The notes under the pieces: model-generated
What the model saw: the letters and a program-made list of their open reading frames with translations, nothing else
Databases searched by the model: none
Told to the model about the DNA's origin: nothing
Source: Deltaproteobacteria bacterium
GTDB taxonomy: Bacteria > Myxococcota > Polyangia > Polyangiales > B10-G4
DNA: 9,094 nt
Assembly: GCA_019312705.1 (NCBI GenBank)
Contig: JAFDCW010000110.1
Coordinates: 1 to 9,094, forward strand
Reading direction: 5' to 3'
Translations under genes and position numbers: made by a program
Shown: positions 1-5,775 of the stretch, piece by piece
Position numbering within the stretch: position 1 is the stretch's first letter
How the letters are laid out: every line of letters starts with the position of its first letter

Positions 1-520
1 TGACGTTCTTCGGAAGCTCGTCGCGCTGCTCCTGGGTCATGTCGGGCATGACGAGCAGGTAGTCGTTGACCAGGGAGTGGTCGCGAGTGATCTGGGTGAT
101 CTCTCCGTCGCGGATCCGGTAGCAGCGGCTGTCCCCGACGTGGGCGACGTAAATCTTGTTGGTGGCTTTCGAGAAGAGCACGCCGACGACCGTCGTGCCC
201 ATCCCCTGGACCTCGGCGTCCCGGGTCGAGGCTTCGAAGATGCGCTTGTTGGCGACCTTGATGCCGGTGATCAGGCGGTTCTCTTCGACCGAAAGGTGCG
301 GGTCGAAGTGGAAGGGCCAGGTCGCGTCCTCGGAAGAGGTCGCTTCGAAGAACGAAGCGATGGCGTGCGTAGCGAGCTTGCTCGCGACGTCACCGGCTTT
401 GTGACCGCCCATGCCGTCCGCCACGATGAAGAGTTCGTACTCGGGCAGAATGCAAAAGGCATCCTCGTTATGCTCGCGGTGTCGCCCGACGTCCGAGAGC
501 CCTGCTGAAATGATGTCCAT
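1..520 (-). CDS. PP2C-family Ser/Thr protein phosphatase, 3' end cut by window edge
   Basis: Metal-dependent phosphatase expected to remove phosphate from phospho-Ser/Thr of cytosolic proteins, usually opposing Hanks-type kinases. I translated the minus strand directly because the frame runs off the left edge: 173 residues are visible from an ATG at 518-520. Family motifs appear in order: R-x-x-N-E-D at residues 15-20, the metal-binding V-A-D-G-M-G-G-H near 33-40 (D35), M-G-T-T at 107-110, H-V-G-D-S-R at 127-132, and R-D-H-S-L-V at 146-151. Bacterial PP2C domains are about 240-250 residues, so about 70-80 C-terminal residues, including the last metal-binding Asp motifs, lie outside the window. 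There is no signal peptide or membrane segment at the N-terminus, so it should be cytosolic. An AAGG lies about 4-8 nt upstream of the ATG; the frame stays open further upstream with a possible TTG, but the first motif falls where expected from the ATG. It is divergent from the dehydrogenase gene across 122 bp. The kinase partner is not visible. Confidence 0.93.
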   Translation of the reverse strand, partial: MDIISAGLSDVGRHREHNEDAFCILPEYELFIVADGMGGHKAGDVASKLATHAIASFFEATSSEDATWPFHFDPHLSVEENRLITGIKVANKRIFEASTRDAEVQGMGTTVVGVLFSKATNKIYVAHVGDSRCYRIRDGEITQITRDHSLVNDYLLVMPDMTQEQRDELPKNV

Positions 521-642
521 GCTGCCTTCGAGTCGAAGTTGAAAAGCTAGGCCACCGTTGCGGACTTCGTCAACCAATGGATCGGCCCGGCACCCGGAAC
601 GGAGCATGTTTTGGCGAATTCGGTGGTACCTTCCCGGACCCC

Positions 643-1710
643 ATGGCGAAAGAGATCAAACGTATCGCCGTCATCCCCGGTGATGGCATTGGAAACGACG
701 TCATTCGAGAGGGGGTCAAGCTCCTCGAGACGCTCGCGGATGTTCGGGGATACGGGTACGAACTGACCCACTACGACCTCGGCGCCGAGCGCTACCTGCG
801 GGACGGAACCACCTTCCCCGAGGAGGTCGCGGCGGCGATCCGCGACGATCACGACGCGGTGCTCCTCGGCGCCCTCGGCGATCCCCGGGTCCCCGACATG
901 TCTCACGCCCGGGATATCCTCTTTGGCCTCCGCTTCGGCCTCGACCTCTACTGCAACCTGCGCCCGGTCCAGTGCCTGAGCGACCGCCTCATGCCCCTCA
1001 AGGGCCGCACCGCCAAAGACTGCGACTTCGTCGTCTTCCGCGAAAACACCGAGGGCATCTACACGGGCATCGGCGGGCAGTTCAAGAAGGGCACCCCCGA
1101 CGAGGTCGCCATCCAGGAGAGCATCAATACGCGCAAGGGCGTCGAGCGCATCATCCGCGCGGCGTTCGAGTATGCGGTGGCCCACGGCCGGAAGACGGTG
1201 CACCTCGCGGACAAGTCGAACGCGATGCGGCACGGCCACGAACTCTGGTATCGCTGCTTCTTCGAGGTCGCCGAGGAGTACTCCGGCATCGAAGCAAAAC
1301 ACGTCTACGTCGACGCCCTTTGCTTCTATCTGATCGAAGACCCGCGGCCCTTCGAGGTCATCGTCACCTGCAACCTCTTCGGCGACATCATCACCGACCT
1401 CGGCGCCGCCTTTCAGGGCGGCCTCGGCATGGCCAGCAGCGCCAACCTGCGACCGGGCGAGGTCAGCATGTTCGAACCGGTCCACGGCTCGGCACCGCCC
1501 CTCGCCGGGAAAGACCTCGCGAACCCCCTCGCGACCGTGCTCACCGTCGGCATGCTGCTCACTCACCTCGGCTACGCCGAAGAGGAGCCCCGCCTCATCG
1601 AGCTCGTCCGGCGCGCCGTCGACGAGGGCAAGTGCACCAGGGACGTCGGCGGCGACCTCGGCACCCGCGCCGTCGGCGACTGGATTTGCGCCCAAGTCCG
1701 CGCGAGCTAA
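643..1710 (+). CDS. isocitrate/isopropylmalate dehydrogenase family enzyme (LeuB-like)
   Basis: Cytosolic NAD(P)- and Mg/Mn-dependent beta-decarboxylating dehydrogenase; the best guess is 3-isopropylmalate dehydrogenase of leucine synthesis. The ATG at 643 gives 355 residues, normal for the family. An in-frame ATG at 577 would add 22 unrelated residues before the conserved start I-A-V-I-P-G-D-G-I-G (8-17), so I rejected it. Catalytic and binding residues are present: R97, R107 in N-L-R-P, R133 in R-E-N-T-E-G, Y140, K191, D224, and D248/D252 in N-L-F-G-D-I-I-T-D. The nucleotide loop is H-G-S-A-P-P-L-A-G-K (281-290). Two positions are odd. The residue aligning with the isopropylmalate-specific Glu (E87 in Thermus LeuB) is R90, and the NAD-selecting Asp (D278 in Thermus) is P286. 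Substrate and coenzyme are therefore unproven; homoisocitrate or tartrate-type activity is possible, and no leuA/C/D is nearby to help. I give no gene symbol for that reason. Confidence 0.92.
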   Translation: MAKEIKRIAVIPGDGIGNDVIREGVKLLETLADVRGYGYELTHYDLGAERYLRDGTTFPEEVAAAIRDDHDAVLLGALGDPRVPDMSHARDILFGLRFGLDLYCNLRPVQCLSDRLMPLKGRTAKDCDFVVFRENTEGIYTGIGGQFKKGTPDEVAIQESINTRKGVERIIRAAFEYAVAHGRKTVHLADKSNAMRHGHELWYRCFFEVAEEYSGIEAKHVYVDALCFYLIEDPRPFEVIVTCNLFGDIITDLGAAFQGGLGMASSANLRPGEVSMFEPVHGSAPPLAGKDLANPLATVLTVGMLLTHLGYAEEEPRLIELVRRAVDEGKCTRDVGGDLGTRAVGDWICAQVRAS

Positions 1711-1739
1711 TCGGCGGAAGGCAGTCGACCGGAGCTGGA

Positions 1740-1756
1740 TTGCCGATAGTCGGCAA
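1740..1756. repeat. perfect 17-bp dyad TTGCCGA-TAG-TCGGCAA, possible operator
   Basis: Two 7-bp arms (1740-1746 and 1750-1756) are perfect inverted copies around a 3-bp centre, followed by an A-run. The dyad lies 30 bp after the dehydrogenase stop codon and 16 bp before the conserved T of the candidate sigma-54 -24 element. No T-run follows it on the plus strand, so it is not a convincing intrinsic terminator for the dehydrogenase. A binding site for a dimeric regulator of the downstream promoter fits better. That role is inference from symmetry and position only; enhancer-binding proteins of sigma-54 usually bind further upstream than this. Confidence 0.45.
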
Positions 1757-1772
1757 AAAAGGGCGAAAGGGC

Positions 1773-1789
1773 TTGGCACGTGTCCTGCG
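1773..1789 (+). promoter_or_regulatory. candidate sigma-54 (RpoN) -24/-12 promoter
   Basis: The sequence TTGGCACG-TGTC-CTGCG matches the -24 block YTGGCACG completely. The -12 block reads CTGCG instead of TTGC(A/T). The diagnostic GG (1775-1776) and GC (1787-1788) are separated by exactly 10 bp, the strict spacing of this class. The predicted start of transcription is near 1800, just before the GGGAGG ribosome site (1802-1807) of the cysteine-rich lipoprotein gene that starts at 1814. Such promoters require an AAA+ enhancer-binding activator, and myxobacteria carry many of these. The activator is not encoded in this window. Confidence 0.6.
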
Positions 1790-1813
1790 TACTGTCCCCG
1801 CGGGAGGCCCTCG

Positions 1814-2479
1814 ATGACTCACTTCGGCACACGCGCTTCACTCTTCGTTGCACTTCTCGCCCTCGGTGCGGCCTGTTCGACCAGTACGACGCCCCCCATC
1901 GGTGATGCCGGGCCCGACGCAGCAACCGACTCCGGCACTGATGGCGCCGCAGATTCCGGCGCCGACGGAGCTCTACCGACCTGCCCGGCAGATCAAGCGC
2001 CGTTCGAACCCGGCTGCGGCGAGGGCATGCCCGCCTACACACCGATCACTGCCGGCTGCTACCAAACCTGTACCGGCGCAGGAGACACCTCGTGCGGCGC
2101 GGGCCTGGCCTGCGCTCGCACCGTCGTCAACCCCTGCGTCTGCGAGGGGACGGACGCGTGCTGTGGCGCGTGCGGCGCCGAGCAGTGGCTCTGCCTGCCC
2201 CCGCCCCCGACCGATTGCAGCGGGCGCAGCTACTGCGACTGCAGCAGCGGGTGTGAGCCCCTCGTCGACCTGTCGACCGGCTGCATCTGCCAGTGCAATG
2301 CGCCCTTCAACTGCTCCGGAGAAACGTGTGATTGCATCTGCGGCGGCGCGACCTACCTCGGCTGCGCCCCTGTCGGACAGTGCGAGACCACGCAAATCGA
2401 CTGTGGTCCGGGATGCGATGTCGTCACGGTAGACGGGTGCCCGGCCTGCGATCCGTCGTGCACCACGACGGATCCTTGA
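1814..2479 (+). CDS. cysteine-rich putative outer-membrane lipoprotein
   Basis: Surface or periplasmic lipoprotein of unknown function, 221 residues. The start at 1814 is set by a strong GGGAGG (1802-1807) 6 nt upstream. Residues 1-20 form a signal peptide with a hydrophobic core; L-G-A-A-C places the lipidation Cys at 21, although Leu sits at -4 rather than the usual -3. Ser after the Cys, not Asp, argues against inner-membrane retention. Residues 30-53 are a D/A/G/S/T-rich flexible linker. From 57 to 216 there are 30 more cysteines, many as C-x-C, C-C or C-x-x-C, which suggests a small disulfide-stabilised domain. Two segments look like repeats: D-C-S-G-R-S-Y-C-D-C (134-143) and N-C-S-G-E-T-C-D-C (166-174). 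Metal binding is an alternative, but there are few His residues and the predicted export favours disulfides. I recognise the general myxobacterial architecture but no named family. The gene has its own candidate sigma-54 promoter and ends 13 nt from the convergent transglycosylase gene. Confidence 0.85.
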   Translation: MTHFGTRASLFVALLALGAACSTSTTPPIGDAGPDAATDSGTDGAADSGADGALPTCPADQAPFEPGCGEGMPAYTPITAGCYQTCTGAGDTSCGAGLACARTVVNPCVCEGTDACCGACGAEQWLCLPPPPTDCSGRSYCDCSSGCEPLVDLSTGCICQCNAPFNCSGETCDCICGGATYLGCAPVGQCETTQIDCGPGCDVVTVDGCPACDPSCTTTDP

Positions 2480-2492
2480 ACCCCCCTCGACG

Positions 2493-4658
2493 CTACGGCT
2501 CGACGCGGCGCGGCAGCTCGAAGGGCCACTGCCCATCGTCTTCGCGCAGGTAGACGTAGCGGGCATAGTGAGACGTCACGCGGCGGGCGTAGTTCTTGGT
2601 CTGGGTGATGGGCATGCGCTCGACGAAGTGGTCGAGGTCCATCGGGGCCCGGTCCCGGAGCCAGGCCGTCACCCGATGGCCGCCGCCGTTGTACGCCGCA
2701 AAGGCCAGCGGCAGGCCGTGGGCGCGGCGCAGGCGGGCGTTGTACTGAGCCGCAAGGCGAGCGTTCCACGCCGGGTCGAAGAGCATCTCGCGGACGAAGG
2801 GCACGCCGAGGCCCTCGGCAACGCGGGATGCCGTCTGAGGGATGAGCTGCAAGAGACCGATGGCGTCCGCGTACGAGACCGCTTCGGGCTCGTAGCCGCT
2901 CTCCTGGCGCATGATCGCCCAGAGGTACTCGGGGTCGAGGCCGCGCTCCCGGGCCGCCGGGGCGACGGCGGCCCGGAAGGCTTCGGGATAGGCGGCTCGC
3001 CAGATCCACCGGTTCGCCCCATCAGGACGCCGGCCGAGCTCGGCGCGCTCGGCGCGGACGACGAGACGGTAGGGGCGCGCGACTTCGCCGAGGCGGTGGT
3101 ACGCGGCGACGAGGCCCTCGAGGCCGCGGCCGTCGGGCTGGGCGGCGCGGACCTCGTCCTCGCGCTGGCGCAGAGCTCGAACCGCATCGGCGCGCAGACC
3201 CAAGGCCGCGTAGAAACGCACGTCGTCGGGGAGGCGCGGCGCCCCGAGGGCCGCCGGGGCGGGACGTGACTCCGCTGGCGGGAAGGGATCGCCAGCCTCT
3301 TCACCGAGCTCGTCGAGGCGCTGCCGCGCGAGCAGGGCGTAGTAGTGCAGAGGCTCGACGTGCAAGGCCTCGCGGAGGAGTTGGACGGCGCGGCGGCGGT
3401 TGTTCGCGCGTTCGTAGGCGTGCCCGGCCCAGTAGAGGCCCCGGGCCCGAACGAGGGCATCGGTGCCCATCGCCGCGAACTCCTCGAAGCGCCGCGCCGC
3501 CGTCGAGAACTGACCGCGCTCAAAGGCGAAGAGGCCGAGTTCGAAGGTCCCCGACCGCGCGAAACTGGTCGTGCGACGGGCCCGGACAAAACGCGCCATC
3601 GCGTTCTCGCCGCGGCGGCGCCCGAGGCGCAGCTCGAGCCAGGCCGCGAGAAACTCAGCCTCGGGGGCGCGCCGATGCGTCCGGTGTCGGCGGGCAAAAC
3701 GTCGGTAGGCGGCGATCGCCCGCGGGTCCTGGTCGGACCGGGAGAGGGCCCGGGCCGCATGAAACTCATCGTCCAGTGCGGTCGGTCCGCGCTGCCGCGC
3801 CGCCTGACCGAGCACCTGGGCCGCCTCTTCATAGGCGTGGCGGGTCTTGAAGAGCGCCATTCCCCGGAGGTGCAGCCACGGGCCGCGCAGCGCCGAGTTT
3901 CTGGGGCGCCCGCCCGCATCGAGCTCGGCGACCGCATCGCGATGGCGCCGCTGGCCATGCAGGCGGGTCGCCCGAGCGAGACGCTCCTCGTCGGTGAAAT
4001 CCAAGGATCCGCCGAGGACGGTCAGGGCGCCTTCGGCCACTTCGGCGTCGGGATGTTCGGGCCGTGCGATCAAGAGCGCCCGGAGCTCCGCCGCCGCCGC
4101 CGCCGTGTTTCCGTTGCGGCGATGGGCGTCGGCGAGAGACAGACGCACAGCGAAGGTGTCGACTCCGGCCGCGTCCTCCTGGGCCACCCGACCGAGGGCG
4201 CCCACGGCCGCGGCGAGGTCACCGAGCTGGAGTGCGCATTCCGCCTCGCGAGCCCGGGCGATCGCTGCTCGGCGCCCGCGTCCTGCCCCCTCCCTCGCCA
4301 GGGCCGGACGGGCCGCGGCACACATGCCGCAATGAGCCTGAGCCTCGGCGCGACGGTAGGCGAGGTCCGTTGCGACCGCCGCAGGGAGGCCGCCGTCGAG
4401 GCCATTCCAACGGGCCACGGCCTCGGCGTGCTCCCCGAGACGCGCCGCGAGGCGCCCCGCGAGGTACCGCGCCCGGGGGGTGGCGCGCACACCGGGCGCC
4501 AAGAGCTCGAGGCGCGCGAGGGCCCCGGCGTCATCGCCGACGCGGACCCGGTCGGCGACCTCGCCCAACGCATCGCTCTGCGCCCTCGCCGCGGAATGCA
4601 CGGCCAGCGAGAGCGCGAGAACGAGGACCATACCGAGGGCCAAGCGCGCCCGCCTCAT
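2493..4658 (-). CDS. Slt-type lytic murein transglycosylase with helical-repeat N-terminus
   Basis: Periplasmic enzyme that cleaves the MurNAc-GlcNAc bond of peptidoglycan with formation of a 1,6-anhydro end. It has 721 residues, somewhat longer than E. coli Slt70. Residues 1-26 form a signal peptide (M-R-R-A-R, hydrophobic core, A-R-A before Q27), with no lipobox. Residues 30 to about 450 are Ala/Arg/Leu-rich helical pairs of TPR or Slt70-superhelix type, for example around 60-85, 175-200 and 405-450. A Pro-rich linker lies near 459-476. The SLT domain spans about 553-705: Y-P near 557, R-Q-E-S with catalytic E586, G-L-L-Q-L at 601-605, A-Y-N-G-G at 655-659, and T-K-N-Y-A-R-R-V near 687-694. 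All hallmark residues are present, so it is probably active. C110 and C113 form a C-x-x-C in the helical part, which could make a disulfide. The ATG follows the WxxGxW lipoprotein stop by 3 nt, with a GGGAG upstream inside that gene, so the two are co-transcribed. The two proteins may act together on the cell wall (inference). Confidence 0.93.
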   Translation of the reverse strand: MRRARLALGMVLVLALSLAVHSAARAQSDALGEVADRVRVGDDAGALARLELLAPGVRATPRARYLAGRLAARLGEHAEAVARWNGLDGGLPAAVATDLAYRRAEAQAHCGMCAAARPALAREGAGRGRRAAIARAREAECALQLGDLAAAVGALGRVAQEDAAGVDTFAVRLSLADAHRRNGNTAAAAAELRALLIARPEHPDAEVAEGALTVLGGSLDFTDEERLARATRLHGQRRHRDAVAELDAGGRPRNSALRGPWLHLRGMALFKTRHAYEEAAQVLGQAARQRGPTALDDEFHAARALSRSDQDPRAIAAYRRFARRHRTHRRAPEAEFLAAWLELRLGRRRGENAMARFVRARRTTSFARSGTFELGLFAFERGQFSTAARRFEEFAAMGTDALVRARGLYWAGHAYERANNRRRAVQLLREALHVEPLHYYALLARQRLDELGEEAGDPFPPAESRPAPAALGAPRLPDDVRFYAALGLRADAVRALRQREDEVRAAQPDGRGLEGLVAAYHRLGEVARPYRLVVRAERAELGRRPDGANRWIWRAAYPEAFRAAVAPAARERGLDPEYLWAIMRQESGYEPEAVSYADAIGLLQLIPQTASRVAEGLGVPFVREMLFDPAWNARLAAQYNARLRRAHGLPLAFAAYNGGGHRVTAWLRDRAPMDLDHFVERMPITQTKNYARRVTSHYARYVYLREDDGQWPFELPRRVEP

Positions 4659-4661
4659 CGC

Positions 4662-5033
4662 TCAGTCTCCCGCCCGTCGGCTCGCTTCGGTGGGGCGCCA
4701 GCGGCCCTCGACGAAGAGATAACCGCGGCCGTGGGGACGCCAGTGCGGCGCGACCCAGACGTAGCCCGGACGCCCATGCTGCCAACGCCCCGCGACCCAT
4801 TCGTATTCTTCACCGGCCCAGTGCCAGTAGCCAGCGCTCCAGACCGTGGTCGGGGAAGGCTGATCCGGGGGCTCATCGTTGGGCTCCGGGGGAGGCACCT
4901 CGAAGACCACGATCGAAACCGAAGCCGAAGCTTCGGCCGTCACGCTCACCTGGCCCGAGCCACAGCCCACCCAGACCGGGATCATCGCCGCCAACGTGAA
5001 AAGGGGGGCAGAGACCATGGCGAAGGCGCGCAC
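4662..5033 (-). CDS. small WxxGxW-repeat putative lipoprotein
   Basis: Exported 123-residue protein of unknown function. The GTG start (5031-5033) is chosen because an in-frame TAG lies 4 codons upstream, a weak AGGG lies about 10 nt before it, and it supplies R2 for the signal peptide; an ATG at 5016-5018 would leave an uncharged N-terminus. Hydrophobic residues 7-23 end in V-W-V-G-C, making C24 the likely lipidation site, although Trp at -3 is atypical. A Pro/Glu/Asp-rich spacer (about 47-62) leads to four aromatic repeats at 65-70 (WSAGYW), 79-84 (WVAGRW), 93-98 (WVAPHW) and 107-112 (FVEGRW), exactly 14 residues apart. This matches the WxxGxW / YXWxxGxW repeat family found in secreted bacterial proteins, probably a beta-hairpin repeat. 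It is the first gene of an operon with the lytic transglycosylase 3 nt downstream, which suggests a role at the cell wall: binding glycan, or guiding or restraining the enzyme (inference). Confidence 0.85.
   Translation of the reverse strand: MRAFAMVSAPLFTLAAMIPVWVGCGSGQVSVTAEASASVSIVVFEVPPPEPNDEPPDQPSPTTVWSAGYWHWAGEEYEWVAGRWQHGRPGYVWVAPHWRPHGRGYLFVEGRWRPTEASRRAGD
4698..4841 (-). repeat. four-copy 14-residue WxxGxW repeat block (protein level)
   Basis: Within the small lipoprotein, aromatic hexamers start at residues 65, 79, 93 and 107, a strict 42-bp period. The first and last aromatic positions are W/W, W/W, W/W and F/W; Gly at position 4 is kept in three copies and replaced by Pro in the third. 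The residues between hexamers vary, so the repeat is conserved in protein periodicity rather than as recent identical DNA copies. Confidence 0.8.
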
Positions 5034-5156
5034 GGCGACACCCTACCAGCCCGTCCGCATCCCCGCGGCTGCCGAGACTCTTTTTGCGGTGCTTTCGCTG
5101 CACGGCCATGGGTCTTCGCAGAGCAAGACCAGGACCACCCGCGAGGCGAGGCGAAT

Positions 5157-5178
5157 GGGGGACGAAACCCCCCCTTTT
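5157..5178 (+). terminator. GC hairpin with short T-run, weak terminator candidate
   Basis: G5157-G5161 can pair with C5168-C5172 around the loop ACGAAA, followed by CC and TTTT (5175-5178). This is terminator-like on the plus strand, but the stem is only 5 bp. It sits in the 247-bp gap between the divergent WxxGxW operon and the 5281 lipoprotein gene, where no annotated plus-strand transcript arrives. If it works at all, it might stop antisense transcription coming out of the minus-strand operon. The remainder of 5034-5280 holds nothing I can name except the promoter candidate at 5242-5271. Confidence 0.22.
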
Positions 5179-5241
5179 GTGGGCCCGACGAGACCCGCTC
5201 CGTGGGGCGAGGGACCCATCGCCGTGGGCTTTCATCCCCGG

Positions 5242-5271
5242 TTGGCGCTGCCGGCCGCGTTCACCTATGCT
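5242..5271 (+). promoter_or_regulatory. candidate housekeeping promoter giving a near-leaderless mRNA
   Basis: TTGGCG (5242-5247) and TATGCT (5266-5271) each match 4 of 6 positions of the -35 and -10 consensus, with an 18-bp spacer. Transcription would start near 5278, only 2-3 nt before the ATG at 5281. The bases just before that ATG (TCCCGCCGCC) contain no Shine-Dalgarno sequence, which agrees with a leaderless or near-leaderless transcript. In GC-rich DNA such matches can arise by chance. Confidence 0.35.
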
Positions 5272-5280
5272 CCCGCCGCC

Positions 5281-5706
5281 ATGCGGCCCGTCGCCTTCCT
5301 CACCTTCGCTTTCGTTGCTCTTCTCACCGGCCTCGGCGCCGGCTGCGCCCCGGTCATCGGCGACGACTGCGGCGATTCCGTCGATTGCTCGGTCAATGGC
5401 GATCGCATCTGCGACATCGCCCAGCCCGCCGGCTACTGCACCATTCAGAGCTGCGAACCGGATACCTGCCCCGACGACGCCGTCTGCGTACGTTTCCGCC
5501 CGGAGCCCAGCCGCCTCGCCCAGGCCTGGTGCATGAAGGTCTGCGAGAAGACCGACGATTGCCGCAGGGACGACGGCTACCTCTGCGTCGTAGATAGCGA
5601 CCTCGGCAATTTCGAGGTCGAGCCCGGGGTCGAGCTGCCGATCGCGATCACCATCGACGTCGAACGCCCCGGCCGGCGCTACTGCGCCGCCGCCGTCGGC
5701 CTCTGA
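5281..5706 (+). CDS. small cysteine-rich putative lipoprotein
   Basis: Exported protein of unknown function, 141 residues from the ATG at 5281. The frame is open 402 nt further upstream, but that part lacks protein-like features and overlaps the opposite-strand lipoprotein gene. From 5281 a signal peptide begins at once: M-R-P, hydrophobic residues 4-19, then L-G-A-G-C with lipidation at C22. As in the gene at 1814, Leu is at -4. Twelve further cysteines follow, an even number that fits disulfides. Their arrangement (C30, C36, then C-x(8)-C and C-x(4)-C spacings; W-C-M-K-V-C and D-D-C later, with one C near the end) resembles short disulfide-rich modules of other myxobacterial lipoproteins. 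A stretch at about 107-133 with few cysteines (E-V-E-P-G-V-E-L-P and after) looks like beta strands. There is no clear ribosome site. It lies 69 bp before the permease pair on the same strand, so co-transcription with them is possible but unproven. Confidence 0.8.
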   Translation: MRPVAFLTFAFVALLTGLGAGCAPVIGDDCGDSVDCSVNGDRICDIAQPAGYCTIQSCEPDTCPDDAVCVRFRPEPSRLAQAWCMKVCEKTDDCRRDDGYLCVVDSDLGNFEVEPGVELPIAITIDVERPGRRYCAAAVGL

Positions 5707-5775
5707 GCCCCAGACCCAGGGCCCCAGACACGCGAGAACTTCGCGCTGCGATCCGGCTTTTGGTACTCCCTAGGC

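Noticed and set aside
577..642. Upstream ATG extending the dehydrogenase by 22 residues
   Set aside because: The conserved N-terminal strand begins directly after the ATG at 643, and the extra residues look like translated promoter DNA.
521..642. Divergent promoter pair between the phosphatase and the dehydrogenase
   Set aside because: Promoters must lie here or nearby, but I found no -35/-10, extracytoplasmic-sigma or sigma-54 pair with proper spacing; TTGGCG (611) and TACCTT (627) are only 10 bp apart.
547..1779. A 410-residue minus-strand open frame opposite the dehydrogenase gene
   Set aside because: It is the antisense shadow of a clearly conserved enzyme in GC-rich DNA; its Asp/Glu/Ala/Val-rich composition shows no domain, and it overlaps the divergent promoter region.
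4879..5280. Upstream extension of the small cysteine-rich lipoprotein frame
   Set aside because: A complete signal peptide begins at 5281, and the extension overlaps the opposite-strand lipoprotein gene without protein-like features.
3345..5597. A 750-residue plus-strand open frame across the transglycosylase, WxxGxW and 5281 genes
   Set aside because: It is antisense to two well-supported genes and out of frame with the third, is Arg/Gly/Pro-rich and has no recognisable motif.
5740..5775. Possible promoter (TTCGCG, 18 bp, TGG-TACTCC) that would make the first permease mRNA leaderless
   Set aside because: The match to consensus is weak (3 of 6 and about 2 of 6), so I do not list it despite the TG extension and suitable spacing.
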